Assembly (NCBI GenBank): GCA_001438605.1
Contig: LIDE01000033.1
Span: 1 to 38,110 of the forward strand
Origin: SAR92 bacterium BACL16 MAG-120619-bin48
GTDB lineage: Bacteria > Pseudomonadota > Gammaproteobacteria > Pseudomonadales > Porticoccaceae
DNA length: 38,110 nucleotides
Direction: 5' to 3'
Shown here one piece after another: positions 9,001 to 17,168 of this stretch (position 1 is the first letter of the stretch; the number at the start of each line of letters is the position of its first letter). Under the pieces are notes generated by a model. It did no database searches and was not told the origin of the DNA. It saw nothing but the letters and a program-made list of their open reading frames with translations. A program made the translations under genes and the position numbers.

Positions 9001-11712
9001 TCAATTGCTAAGAGAAAGTCTAATCCAATTCATATTCCACGAAGGCCCCACCGCATTAATTCGCAGCACCTGCTCACCAGCTTGCAAATCAACAGTTGCA
9101 CTTAGGGTTATCCAGTTTTGCCAGCCGCCGGTATTTGGTACTGATTGGCGATCTATTTCTGTGCCATTAGCCAGTGTCACAAAGCCGCTGCTGCCCAGGT
9201 CGCTGGCTACGCGGTATTCGATTAGGTAGCTGCCGGGGGTCTGCACGTCTATGTTGTACTGCAGCCAGTCACCGGCGTCTACGTAGCCAATATTTCTGCC
9301 ACCGCCGGTGCCGCCGCCGCTGTCAGTGGAGGCCTCGGTTTGTATGCCATTCATTGCGGCAAAGAGTTCGGCCTCTATGGTACCGGGCACCGAGAACACA
9401 ACGTCAGAATGGCCGCCGCCACTACTGGACGTGTCTAGGTTGTCGCCCAATGTGTCTATGTCTTGGTAGGTTAAACCAGAGCCATAGGCAAACAGGGGAT
9501 CATAGGCGGTGTCGTTGCGGTTGATTGCCAGCTGGTTGCCGCTGTTGGGCCAGGAGAACGATAGCTTACCGGCAAAGTCATAGTTAGTGGCGCCAGCGGG
9601 GGTTTTAAAAATTACATCGGCTATACCTCCGCCTTCGGTGCCTGGCAGCCAGGCGACCACAAAGGCATTGGAGGCGTTGAGTTCCGCATTGACCCACAGT
9701 GGGCGCCCAGTTATGAAGATTGACACTACGGGGATATCCTGGTCGCGCAGTGACTGCAGCAGGGCTAAATCGGATTTGTTGCCCGGCTGATATTCAAGGC
9801 TATTTAAATCGCCTACGCCCTCGGCATAGGGTGACTCCCCAAATACCACTATGGCCACATCTGGGGCAGTGCCGCTAAAGCTGCCGTTGGCGCTTAAGCT
9901 GGTGGAGCCGCCAGCGGCGTTTACCGCGGACTGTATGCCTGCATAGATGGAGGTGGCGCCGGGGAAGTCACTGTTGCTATTGCCAGTACCCTGCCAGGTA
10001 ATGGTCCAGCCGCCGCTCTGCTGACCGATATTGTTGGCACCACTGCCGGCTACTAGTACTTTGGCGCTGGGGGTCAGGGGTAAGAGGTTGTCGCTGTTTT
10101 TAAGCAATACCAGAGATTCACGAACCGCTTGGCGCGCTATGGCGCGGTGGGCAGCTGCGCCTATAAGTGCGCTATTGTTGGCGTGGGTGCGCTCAGAGGG
10201 TTTTACTTTGTCGGCAAAGCCGGCACGCAGTTTAACGCGCAGAATGCGGGTGACCGCATCGTCAATTCGCGACTGGGGTATGGTGCCGCTTTGTACCTGA
10301 ACTAGGGTGTTGGCAATAAACTGCTCCCAGGCAAATGGCACCATTATCATATCTACACCAGCCATAATGGCCTGGGCACATTCTGAGTCACCGCAGCCTG
10401 GCACCTGGCCATGGCCATTCCAGTCACCTATCACAAAGCCATCAAAGCCCATCTGTCGTTTTAATACATCGGTGAGCAGGTATTGGTTGCCATGCAGTTT
10501 GGAGCCATTCCAGCTGTTGTAGGAGGCCATGACTGTCTGGGCGCCAGCGGCTAGAGCGGTGAAGTAGCCCTGGCCATGGATGTCGTGCAGCTCGGCTTCA
10601 GTGATTACGGTATTGCCCTGATCCACCCCGTTCTGGGTGCCGCCGTCGCCAATAAAGTGCTTGGCGGTGGCAATCACATGGCCGGAGCCAAAGCGGTCGC
10701 TACTATCACCCTGCAGGCCGGTGACAATTTCTCCGGCATAGGCTTTGACTATTTCCGGGTCTTCTGAATAGCCCTCATAGGTGCGCCCCCAGCTGTCGTT
10801 GCGCACTACGGCCAGGGTGGGTGCAAATACCCAATCAATACCTGTAGCTGCCACTTCAAGGGCTGTGGCTTCGCCAATTTGGCGCATTAGGCTGGGGTTG
10901 TTGGCTGCGCCCAAGCCGATATTGTGGGGGAAGATAGTGGCGCCAATGACATTGTTATGGCCATGCACTGCGTCTGTGCCCCAGATAAGCGGTACGCCCA
11001 CGCCGCCGTCGCTGATATCTGTGCTGGCTTCGTAGTAGCTATCGGTCAGGTTAACCCAGTCGGCCAGGCTGGAGTTTTTGCCATTGGGCCAAGTGCCACC
11101 GCCATTGAGTACGGAACCAAGGTTATAGTCGCGCACCTGGGCGGGGCTCACCTGACTAATTTCCGCCTGTACCATTTGGCCCACTTTTTCGGCCAGAGTC
11201 ATTTTCGCCAAAATAATCGCCACTGCTGCGTCTACATCTTCGGTAACCACAGAGTTTACTGCGGGCCAGGTAAAGGCCGTGCTATCGGCAATCACGTCAA
11301 TGGCAACTGTAGCTGTAGCACTATCGCCATCTGCATCCACAACTGTGTAGGTGAAGCTATCGCTGCCGCTGTAGCCGCTATTAGGGGTATAGGTGACGGT
11401 GCCATCGGCATTGACGACCGCAGCGCCATTGGCGGCTGGGCTATCAACGCTATAGGTTACCGGGGTGTCTTCCAGACCGCTGTCATTAGTGCTTATATCT
11501 GCGTTGAGCACCGTATCCTGGTCAATGGTAAAGCTGTCGTCGACGGCAACGGGGGTATTGTCTACCGGCATTGGGGTTGGTGTGGGAGCTGCTGATCCGG
11601 AACCGCCACCGCAGGCACTTAACGTGGTCGCTATAAATACTATGCCAAGAGTCCGGCGGATACTGGCGAGGTTAATTAGTGATTTATGGCTGTTATTTGT
11701 TGGTGTTTTCAC
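9001..11712 (-). CDS. GH3 beta-glucosidase/exo-glucanase lipoprotein with cadherin-like and CBM6 domains
   Basis: The 903-residue protein has, in order: a lipoprotein signal with lipobox LSAC (Cys34 region) followed by a Gly/Ser and Thr/Pro linker; a cadherin-like/Ig tandem domain (about 50-135; PVAVDDSFTIDQDT, GYSGSDSFTYTVVDADGD); a GH3 N-terminal barrel starting MTLAEKVGQMVQAE, with the nucleophile Asp430 in GFDGFVIGDWNGHG; the GH3 C-terminal sandwich; and a C-terminal CBM6 (about 775-903; GTIEAELFAAMNGIQTE, RNIGYVDAGDWLQYNI). It resembles exo-1,3/1,4-beta-glucanases of marine bacteria. It should sit on the cell surface or in the periplasm, held by the lipid and binding glucan or xylan through CBM6. 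It stands alone, with no operon partner. Sampled lines are up to 60% G+C, above the rest of the window. Confidence 0.9.
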   Translation of the reverse strand: MKTPTNNSHKSLINLASIRRTLGIVFIATTLSACGGGSGSAAPTPTPMPVDNTPVAVDDSFTIDQDTVLNADISTNDSGLEDTPVTYSVDSPAANGAAVVNADGTVTYTPNSGYSGSDSFTYTVVDADGDSATATVAIDVIADSTAFTWPAVNSVVTEDVDAAVAIILAKMTLAEKVGQMVQAEISQVSPAQVRDYNLGSVLNGGGTWPNGKNSSLADWVNLTDSYYEASTDISDGGVGVPLIWGTDAVHGHNNVIGATIFPHNIGLGAANNPSLMRQIGEATALEVAATGIDWVFAPTLAVVRNDSWGRTYEGYSEDPEIVKAYAGEIVTGLQGDSSDRFGSGHVIATAKHFIGDGGTQNGVDQGNTVITEAELHDIHGQGYFTALAAGAQTVMASYNSWNGSKLHGNQYLLTDVLKRQMGFDGFVIGDWNGHGQVPGCGDSECAQAIMAGVDMIMVPFAWEQFIANTLVQVQSGTIPQSRIDDAVTRILRVKLRAGFADKVKPSERTHANNSALIGAAAHRAIARQAVRESLVLLKNSDNLLPLTPSAKVLVAGSGANNIGQQSGGWTITWQGTGNSNSDFPGATSIYAGIQSAVNAAGGSTSLSANGSFSGTAPDVAIVVFGESPYAEGVGDLNSLEYQPGNKSDLALLQSLRDQDIPVVSIFITGRPLWVNAELNASNAFVVAWLPGTEGGGIADVIFKTPAGATNYDFAGKLSFSWPNSGNQLAINRNDTAYDPLFAYGSGLTYQDIDTLGDNLDTSSSGGGHSDVVFSVPGTIEAELFAAMNGIQTEASTDSGGGTGGGRNIGYVDAGDWLQYNIDVQTPGSYLIEYRVASDLGSSGFVTLANGTEIDRQSVPNTGGWQNWITLSATVDLQAGEQVLRINAVGPSWNMNWIRLSLSN

Positions 11713-12085
11713 GGTTTATAGGACCCCTTAAATAATGAGTGTAGTCTTGACTAAGCTTTGATATACATAAATAGGTTTGAGATGGTTGGTGCTGAATTGA
11801 AGCTGAAAGGGTTGTTGCAGTAATTTATATAACTCGTTCACTGCGTTTGGCATACCCCGCGAAGAGCTTTGAATGCTGTATGCCAGTATTGGGTGCTTTC
11901 AAGTGACTGTAACCCTTTGATCAAACTACGGTCGTCTGGACGAGATCCTTCAACACTTGCCTGTGTAGTGCCAGTGCAGACACGTAGGCATTATAAATGC
12001 TACTTAGACACACCTCGTTGGCTGCGCTCCCGCGTGGTTCGGCTGAACCCGCTACGCTTCTTCATTCCAAAATCGAACGGCCAAT
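11713..12085. other. Gene-free stretch between the GH3 gene and the ssrA scar
   Basis: No coding region is supported. The first 100 bases are the AT-rich upstream region of the GH3 gene. From about 11990 the sequence is of the type found downstream of the tmRNA gene in related genomes, leading into the terminator at 12088-12117. A 72-codon plus-strand frame at 11869-12087 ending RSRVVRLNPLRFFIPKSNGQ looks like a typical spurious frame. Confidence 0.45.
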
Positions 12086-12087
12086 AA

Positions 12088-12117
12088 AAACCCCCAACCC
12101 TGTCGGGTTGAGGGTTT
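12088..12117 (-). terminator. Rho-independent terminator of ssrA type
   Basis: On the minus strand AAACCC-T-CAACCC pairs with GGGTTG-G-GGGTTT around a GACA loop (two 6-bp stems joined by a T.G pair), followed by TT-rich sequence. It lies 6 bases beyond the CCA-encoding end of the ssrA fragment and is therefore its natural terminator. Confidence 0.8.
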
Positions 12118-12122
12118 GTTAT

Positions 12123-12142
12123 TGGTGGAGGCGGCGGGAACT
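12123..12142 (-). other. ssrA: 3' end fragment of the tmRNA gene (attachment-site scar)
   Basis: Read on the minus strand, this is CCCGCCGCCTCCACCA preceded by AGTT, the T-arm/acceptor 3' end of bacterial tmRNA including the CCA. The match stops after about 19 bases: instead of the expected GGACGCGGGTTCGA the sequence upstream is TAAGTGCAGTT. A complete tmRNA is absent. Integrases of the P4 type often use this 3' end and leave such a duplicate at the far end of the island, on the side that keeps the native terminator. The chromosome is therefore to the left and the inserted DNA to the right. The identity rests on the short but characteristic end plus the terminator. Confidence 0.7.
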
Positions 12143-12198
12143 GCACTTATGATGTAAATCATTGATTAATATAGATTAACTGGGCTCTAAAATTCGCT

Positions 12199-12343
12199 TT
12201 TGTTACATCCTTTGTTACATTAAAAAGCGAGTAAGTACGGGCGTTTCACGCAGGTTCAACAACCTAAATCCGCTCTAAGCAAACTCCTAGCTTTCAATAC
12301 GTAATCCTCTAAAAATAGAGAATGTGTGACACATTGTGTGACA
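12199..12343 (+). repeat. Two pairs of 12-bp-period direct repeats beside the ssrA scar
   Basis: TTTGTTACAT occurs at 12199-12208 and 12211-12220, and TGTGTGACA at 12323-12331 and 12335-12343, both pairs with a 12-base period. The first, read on the other strand, contains TGTAACA, close to TGTGACA of the second. Paired direct repeats at this distance from an attachment core are what arm-type integrase or excisionase binding sites look like. The rest of 12143-12569 holds no gene. Confidence 0.45.
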
Positions 12344-12569
12344 GTCAAAAGGGATATTCAAGAGTAAAAACTTAGGATTCCTACCCGCGAAAAAGACCCC
12401 CATGGGGTCAAATATTTGGAGACTTCAAAAAGACAGGTAAACCCTCAGTTTTTGTTGTTATTTATCGCTACTAATTTGATAGCTTGATGGCCTCGCAAAG
12501 TCACTTGAATGTGATTTCGCAATAGTTCATTATACTGAAGTATATAATAAAAACTAACAGGAGAGGGAC

Positions 12570-12965
12570 ATGGAAGAATTTCAACTTTGGAGCGTTTTGA
12601 ATAGCGGATTAATCTCAAATGCAATATATCAAGCAGGTATCTTTTTCATATTATGGGTTGCCTTTAGAGCAGCAAATCAACTGACCAACGAAGACCCAAT
12701 GTTGAATAAAATTTTATTGTCTTTATTCTCTGCCGGAATTATTTTTAATGGGCTGACAGTGTCAGCAATCTTATCGTTAGTCCTTCAAAATACTGCCTAC
12801 GGACTCTCAGAAATTGGAGCGGTTAGCGTGGGTGCAACAAGTTTCATTAGCACTTGGGGTGTTGAGGGAGTTCCAGAAATGAGCCTTATTAGTAATCCAA
12901 TAATGGCTGGCTGGTGGTTAGTAGTTGCCATTATGCTTTTTGGAAGGATTTGGCAAAAAAAGTAG
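12570..12965 (+). CDS. Small membrane protein of unknown function
   Basis: The 131-residue protein starts at an ATG preceded by AGGAGAGG at a good distance. Three or four hydrophobic segments are visible: about 15-37 (SNAIYQAGIFFILWVAFRAA), 48-72 (LLSLFSAGIIFNGLTVSAIL), a weaker one around 85-100 and 108-127 (PIMAGWWLVVAIMLFGRIW). It ends with the positively charged QKK. I do not recognise the family. It is the first gene inside the presumed island end, alone, with its own promoter region and a strong terminator 27 bases downstream, so it is a self-contained transcription unit. Function cannot be assigned. Confidence 0.7.
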   Translation: MEEFQLWSVLNSGLISNAIYQAGIFFILWVAFRAANQLTNEDPMLNKILLSLFSAGIIFNGLTVSAILSLVLQNTAYGLSEIGAVSVGATSFISTWGVEGVPEMSLISNPIMAGWWLVVAIMLFGRIWQKK

Positions 12966-12992
12966 TTTCCTAAGAGGGTACTCATAGAACAT

Positions 12993-13018
12993 AGAAAAGG
13001 GGCCTATGCCCCTTTTCT
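12993..13018 (+). terminator. Strong hairpin after the small membrane protein gene
   Basis: AGAAAAGGGG (12993-13002) pairs perfectly with CCCCTTTTCT (13009-13018) around CCTATG. The A-rich/T-rich arms make it usable in both directions, but the minus-strand serine hydrolase gene ends about 130 bases away. Confidence 0.8.
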
Positions 13019-13151
13019 AACGCCTGTTCAAACCCAACATATTCATATCTACTTGCGATGTTAGTTTAGAACTAAAAGAGCAAGAGGTTTTTTATAGGCT
13101 AATGCTACACCCTCTAAATAGCTTTGCTGTATTAGTAGTTGTGTTCTTAGC

Positions 13152-14345
13152 TTAAGGCGTTTTGACAGCCTCCAGGAGACGTTTGATTCCTTCTAGCGCG
13201 CTCATTCTGGGGCCTTCCGCAAGGATATTCCAGCCAGTGAATACAATGACCATATCCAACTCAGGAATAACAATGGGGTACTGTCCACCGAAGCCGAAGC
13301 CAGCGAAAGCGACGCGTTCTTTTCCTTTGTATTGATAATGTACAAGCCACCATTTATAGCCATATTCTAAACTACGATCCTCTGTAACTGACACAAATGA
13401 TGCTATCGATGCATCCACCCAGGCTTCGGGTACAACTTGCTTGTCTTCCCATTTTCCTCGTTTCAAAAATAAGTAGGCAATCTTCGCAATGTCACGAGAG
13501 GAAATGAACAGTCCCTCTTGGGCATCAGTGAGACCATATGGGGTGCGTTTCCAATAAAAGTGGTCTATGCCTAGCGGCTGGAACAAATGCCTAACGGCAT
13601 ACTCTTCGAGATCCATGCCGGTCGCTTGATTGAATACGTGCGCCAATATTAATGTGGCGCCGCTGTTGTACTGAAAAGACTCACCTGGCTCTGATGACAT
13701 CGGTCGATTCATTGTGAACTTAACCCAATCTGGATCCAATGCCATTATAGAAAATGTGTTTCTAGGATCGTTATAGGGATAATCTTCATTCCATTGGAGA
13801 CCGGTGGTCATGGTGAGTAGGTGTCGAATGGTCATACGCCGTTTTTTGTCATCAATGTTATCGACAGTACTGGGTTTAAAGAACGTAAGAACCGGTGTCT
13901 CAAGATCTGGAAATTCACCTCGTCCAACAGCAATACCGATAACCGCTGAAACCACGCTCTTGGTGACAGATTGCATCGAGTGCAGATTTCCCTTTTTGAC
14001 GTAAGGATGCCACCAAGGATTGAAGTAGTTATAAGGACCGGTTGGGTCGCGCACAACTAGCGGGCCTGGTGTAGACGCTTCCTTTTGGTAAATGCTGCCG
14101 TAATCGCGACCATAATACCGTTCATAGGCTAGCTTGCCACTGCGAATAACCAACATAGAGTCAACATAGCCGTATTTTCCCTGCTCTATGTCTGTATCAA
14201 GTGCGGACAGCACTTTAGAATCAAGGCCTACCGATGGAGGCGTTGTTAAAGTCCATTCTTTCGTGGGCCATTCACTTTGGGCTAATAGGGGTGAGGCCCA
14301 GAAAATAAAACTAACAATTAAAAAAGTTAGATATTTATTCATCAT
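13152..14345 (-). CDS. Exported serine hydrolase, beta-lactamase class C/EstB-like fold
   Basis: The 397-residue protein has a Sec signal peptide (FLIVSFIFWASPLLAQ) and the penicillin-binding/beta-lactamase fold. The nucleophile motif S-x-x-K is Ser126-Lys129 (MQSVTKSVVS), and the Tyr motif is Tyr226-Asn (FQYNSGATLIL). The C-terminal segment FAGFGFGGQYPIVIPELDMV stands where the K/H-T-G motif usually lies. Members include esterases, D-aminopeptidases and beta-lactamases. In this setting a carbohydrate-ester esterase is an attractive guess but is not shown by sequence. It is the last gene of the minus-strand polysaccharide cluster, 135 bases after the isomerase-like gene. Start by ATG at 14345, with GGAGA upstream. 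Confidence 0.85.
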   Translation of the reverse strand: MMNKYLTFLIVSFIFWASPLLAQSEWPTKEWTLTTPPSVGLDSKVLSALDTDIEQGKYGYVDSMLVIRSGKLAYERYYGRDYGSIYQKEASTPGPLVVRDPTGPYNYFNPWWHPYVKKGNLHSMQSVTKSVVSAVIGIAVGRGEFPDLETPVLTFFKPSTVDNIDDKKRRMTIRHLLTMTTGLQWNEDYPYNDPRNTFSIMALDPDWVKFTMNRPMSSEPGESFQYNSGATLILAHVFNQATGMDLEEYAVRHLFQPLGIDHFYWKRTPYGLTDAQEGLFISSRDIAKIAYLFLKRGKWEDKQVVPEAWVDASIASFVSVTEDRSLEYGYKWWLVHYQYKGKERVAFAGFGFGGQYPIVIPELDMVIVFTGWNILAEGPRMSALEGIKRLLEAVKTP

Positions 14346-14380
14346 AAAAGTCTCCTATATTAATTACCTAATCATAACCA

Positions 14381-14449
14381 AATACCCCATCCCGTCAAAT
14401 CTGGGCTAGATCGAGGTAGGAGACATGCAGATTATTGTCGACTCTAGGG
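14381..14449. repeat. Dispersed repeat, copy A
   Basis: AATACCCCAT (14381-14390), GTCAAATC-GGGCTAG (14393-14409) and ATGCAGATTATTGTCGACTC (14425-14444) recur elsewhere in the window in the same or opposite orientation (15575-15617 and 32872-32965). It sits in the gap upstream of the serine hydrolase gene. Confidence 0.6.
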
Positions 14450-14480
14450 GAGTAAACTAGTTAGCGCACTCAACGCCAGC

Positions 14481-15389
14481 TTAACGTTGCTTGTCGCTAT
14501 TGACCGATGTTTTCGGCGATTTAAGCATCAGTGATTGGAGGCCGTTTAAATTTCTCGCTAGGGTTACTTGAACGTCTTCATTTTTGATGTGTCCTAATAT
14601 ACCAAACGGACCTTGATAATTTTTTCTTAACAGATAATCAATCATGTCTTTTTCAAGATCGCCTTCTCCTATCGGAACAATTTTAGGTCCATTTTGTTTC
14701 ATTCCGTTCAGATTTACAGACCATAGATACGGAATGATGTCGTCGATGATTTTTGAATAATTCTCTAACTGTGTGTGCCCGTGGTGGAAATTGTAGACAA
14801 TGCCGATATCGTATTGCGGTAATTTTGTAATGATTTCCAGTTGGTTTTCAGGTTCGCCAAACCATCCGCCATGATTGTATAGGGCAATTTTACAGCCCAG
14901 ATTTTTAGCTCTTTTTGCCAGTGCGGCGACCATCTCACTCGCTTTGGTCAACGACTCTACATGGGCTAAACCATTGAAAACCTCAGCATCGATACCCACC
15001 CAAATTTGCGTCAAAAGCTCTGTAGATCTGAGGCTGTCGAAGACCTTCTCGTTGGCGGACTTAAGCTTTAATAACGAGTCTTTGTTAGTGATATAGAGCC
15101 ATACCGCACTAATTTTTATGCCTGCGGCTTTAGCGATCATTAACTCTTTGGCCATCAAATTTACATGCTCTTGGCGACCTCCGAAAGCATACTGGCTAAA
15201 GCCTAATTCTTTGATCATTGCGACTCTTTGCGAGGGTGTTCGCTCGCGAGCATCAAACGCAACGATTGACCATGGGATGATATTTTGAGTATAAAATGGG
15301 GATTGGTCGGTTGAGCTATAGCTCCCAGAAGAACACCACAGGGCAGCGTTCAAGACGAGGATTATTACTGTATTAGAGGGTGATTTCAC
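14481..15389 (-). CDS. Exported sugar isomerase/epimerase-like TIM-barrel protein
   Basis: The 302-residue protein belongs to the xylose-isomerase-like TIM-barrel superfamily (AP endonuclease 2 fold). It has a hydrophobic N-terminus (NTVIILVLNAALWCSSGSYS) consistent with export; the CS could be a lipobox. Barrel motifs include FDARERTPSQRVAMIKELGF, ALYNHGGWFGEPENQLEII, YDIGIVYNFHHGHTQLENY (metal-ligand-type His) and VPIGEGDLEKDMIDYLLRK. Similar exported proteins accompany sulfatases and glycosidases in marine bacteria, and their substrates are mostly untested. It is co-oriented with the MFS permease gene upstream (234-base gap holding repeat copy B) and the serine hydrolase gene downstream. 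Confidence 0.8.
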   Translation of the reverse strand: MKSPSNTVIILVLNAALWCSSGSYSSTDQSPFYTQNIIPWSIVAFDARERTPSQRVAMIKELGFSQYAFGGRQEHVNLMAKELMIAKAAGIKISAVWLYITNKDSLLKLKSANEKVFDSLRSTELLTQIWVGIDAEVFNGLAHVESLTKASEMVAALAKRAKNLGCKIALYNHGGWFGEPENQLEIITKLPQYDIGIVYNFHHGHTQLENYSKIIDDIIPYLWSVNLNGMKQNGPKIVPIGEGDLEKDMIDYLLRKNYQGPFGILGHIKNEDVQVTLARNLNGLQSLMLKSPKTSVNSDKQR

Positions 15390-15574
15390 GGTGAGTGGTC
15401 CGTCCGAGTAATGTGCGCAAAAATGCAGTCATGGTGCGAGTAAGCGAAAACTGTGCCCTATATTTTGCTGTTAAGCAACGTACCATAAGGCGTATGAATT
15501 CAAAAATACGCTAAAACTTTCTAAAGAGGGCCGGATGAGCTGCACCTTGGGCTATGTGAGTCGGATAAGACCTG

Positions 15575-15617
15575 AATACCCCATACAGTCAAATCAGGGC
15601 TAGGGCGAGGCTACTAG
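15575..15617. repeat. Dispersed repeat, copy B
   Basis: AATACCCCAT-x3-GTCAAATCAGGGCTAGGGCGAGG matches copy A at 14381 in the same orientation with few differences, and shares TCAAATCAGGGCTAG with the inverted copy C near 32880. It lies just downstream of the MFS stop codon. Confidence 0.6.
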
Positions 15618-15623
15618 GTCTTT

Positions 15624-17057
15624 TTAGCCCTGATCCTTTGCCGCCCAGAGCGCTTCCATCTCTTCGAGTGTCTTACCCTTGGTCTCAGGGACGAGCTTCC
15701 AGACAAAAATCATCGCGACCACACAGAAAGAGGCAAAGATAAAGTATGGCAGCGCACCGTTAAAACCCTCCTGATTAAAGGTACTTTGGTTTACTAGAGG
15801 GAAGCTATTGGCAACCAGGGCATTAAATAGCCACTGTGCCGCAACGGCGATCGACATAGCGACACTGCGCACATTATTTGGGAACATCTCCGACAACATC
15901 ACCCACACCACTGGCCCCATGGACATGGCGAATGAGGCGATAAAGACCAATACAGCGATCAGGGAAACAATCCCCATCTGCTGGGTATAAATAGTCAGAC
16001 CCAGCACCGTTAAACCTGCACACATACCTATACTTCCGGCAATAAACAGCGGCTTGCGGCCCCAGCTATCGACTTTGTAAATAGCGACAAAGGTAAAGAT
16101 AAGGTTGACCGCACCCAACCAGAGCTGCTGCTTAAGGGAATCTTCTGGGCCATAGCCCAGAGCATTGCTAAAAATTTCTGCACCATAATAAAGAATCGCG
16201 TTAATACCGGTGACCTGCTGGAATATCGACAACATAATGCCAAGAAATAAAGCAAAGCCAATGCCTTTGCCAAACAGCATTGCAATATTGGGGGCTGGGC
16301 TATTGGTCAGTGATGCCTCTATATCAGCAAACTCAGAGGCCGCCTCCTGGTCGCTCGAGGTTATCTGAGCCAGCACCGTTTTGGCCTCTTCAGTGCGGCC
16401 CTGTAAGATCAACCAACGGGGGCTGTGAGGCACAGTAAAAAGCAGCGCCAAGAAAGCCAGTGCTGGCAAGAGCTCAGACCAGAGCATAATGCGCCAGCCC
16501 CTATTAACATTGTGCTCATGAAGCTGCGCAAGCACTTCTGGGGTCATATTCTGCGTGTCGCCACCGCCAATAAAATATGTCGCTAAAAACACCACAAAGA
16601 AACCAATAACCACGGCCAACTGATAGTAAGAAACCATGCGACCACGGTATTTCGGTGGCGCCATTTCAGCAATATACATAGGCGCCGCCAATGAGGCCAT
16701 GCCCACGGCAAGACCGCCAATAATACGATAGATCGCCAGCTCATTAAGGGTTGCTGCGAGACCAGAACCCCAGGCCGAGATAGCAAACAGAGCGGCCGCG
16801 AGGATCAGCGTATACTTTCTGCTTATCCGCTTAGTGAGATAACCACCCGCCAACGCACCCACTAGACAACCGTACAGCGCACTGCTGACTGCCCAACCCT
16901 GCTCGGCAGCTGAAAGATTAAAATATTTGGTGAAATAAAGCTGACTACCCCCTATCACACCGGTGTCATATCCGAACAATAAACCACCTAATGCAGCGAC
17001 AATGGTGATTTGTAAAATACTGAGTTTATTAGTGCTGGAGCTTGTGCCGATAGTCAT
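15624..17057 (-). CDS. Sugar-porter-family MFS symporter
   Basis: This 477-residue, 12-helix permease is of the MFS sugar porter family (XylE/GalP/GLUT type). Diagnostic motifs: GGLLFGYDTGVIGGSQLYF in helix 1, RGRMVSYYQLAVVIGFF with the upstream PMYIAEMAPPKYRGR, FQQVTGINAILYYGAEIF in helix 7, DSWGRKPLFIAG after helix 8, WVMLSEMFPNNVR and the terminal PETKGKTLEEME. It would import a monosaccharide with protons across the inner membrane. Xylose or galactose is typical, and xylose fits the GH10 enzyme in this cluster. GAGGGAATC precedes the ATG. It follows the FGE gene by 111 bases in the same direction. Confidence 0.92.
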   Translation of the reverse strand: MTIGTSSSTNKLSILQITIVAALGGLLFGYDTGVIGGSQLYFTKYFNLSAAEQGWAVSSALYGCLVGALAGGYLTKRISRKYTLILAAALFAISAWGSGLAATLNELAIYRIIGGLAVGMASLAAPMYIAEMAPPKYRGRMVSYYQLAVVIGFFVVFLATYFIGGGDTQNMTPEVLAQLHEHNVNRGWRIMLWSELLPALAFLALLFTVPHSPRWLILQGRTEEAKTVLAQITSSDQEAASEFADIEASLTNSPAPNIAMLFGKGIGFALFLGIMLSIFQQVTGINAILYYGAEIFSNALGYGPEDSLKQQLWLGAVNLIFTFVAIYKVDSWGRKPLFIAGSIGMCAGLTVLGLTIYTQQMGIVSLIAVLVFIASFAMSMGPVVWVMLSEMFPNNVRSVAMSIAVAAQWLFNALVANSFPLVNQSTFNQEGFNGALPYFIFASFCVVAMIFVWKLVPETKGKTLEEMEALWAAKDQG

Positions 17058-17168
17058 GATTCCCTCTAAGTTTTTTTATTATGCTCTCTTTTTTTGAATT
17101 TCTTATACTACTAATTTTTGTGGCGATTGTTATTATTGGTCTATCTGCTGTTTACTGGCACTTGGCTG

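Noticed and set aside
10924-11595. Long plus-strand frame (223 codons) opposite the GH3-CBM6 gene
   Set aside because: It is the mirror frame of a G+C-rich gene with clear domains; composition is rich in Gly/Cys/His with no family motif and no ribosome site.
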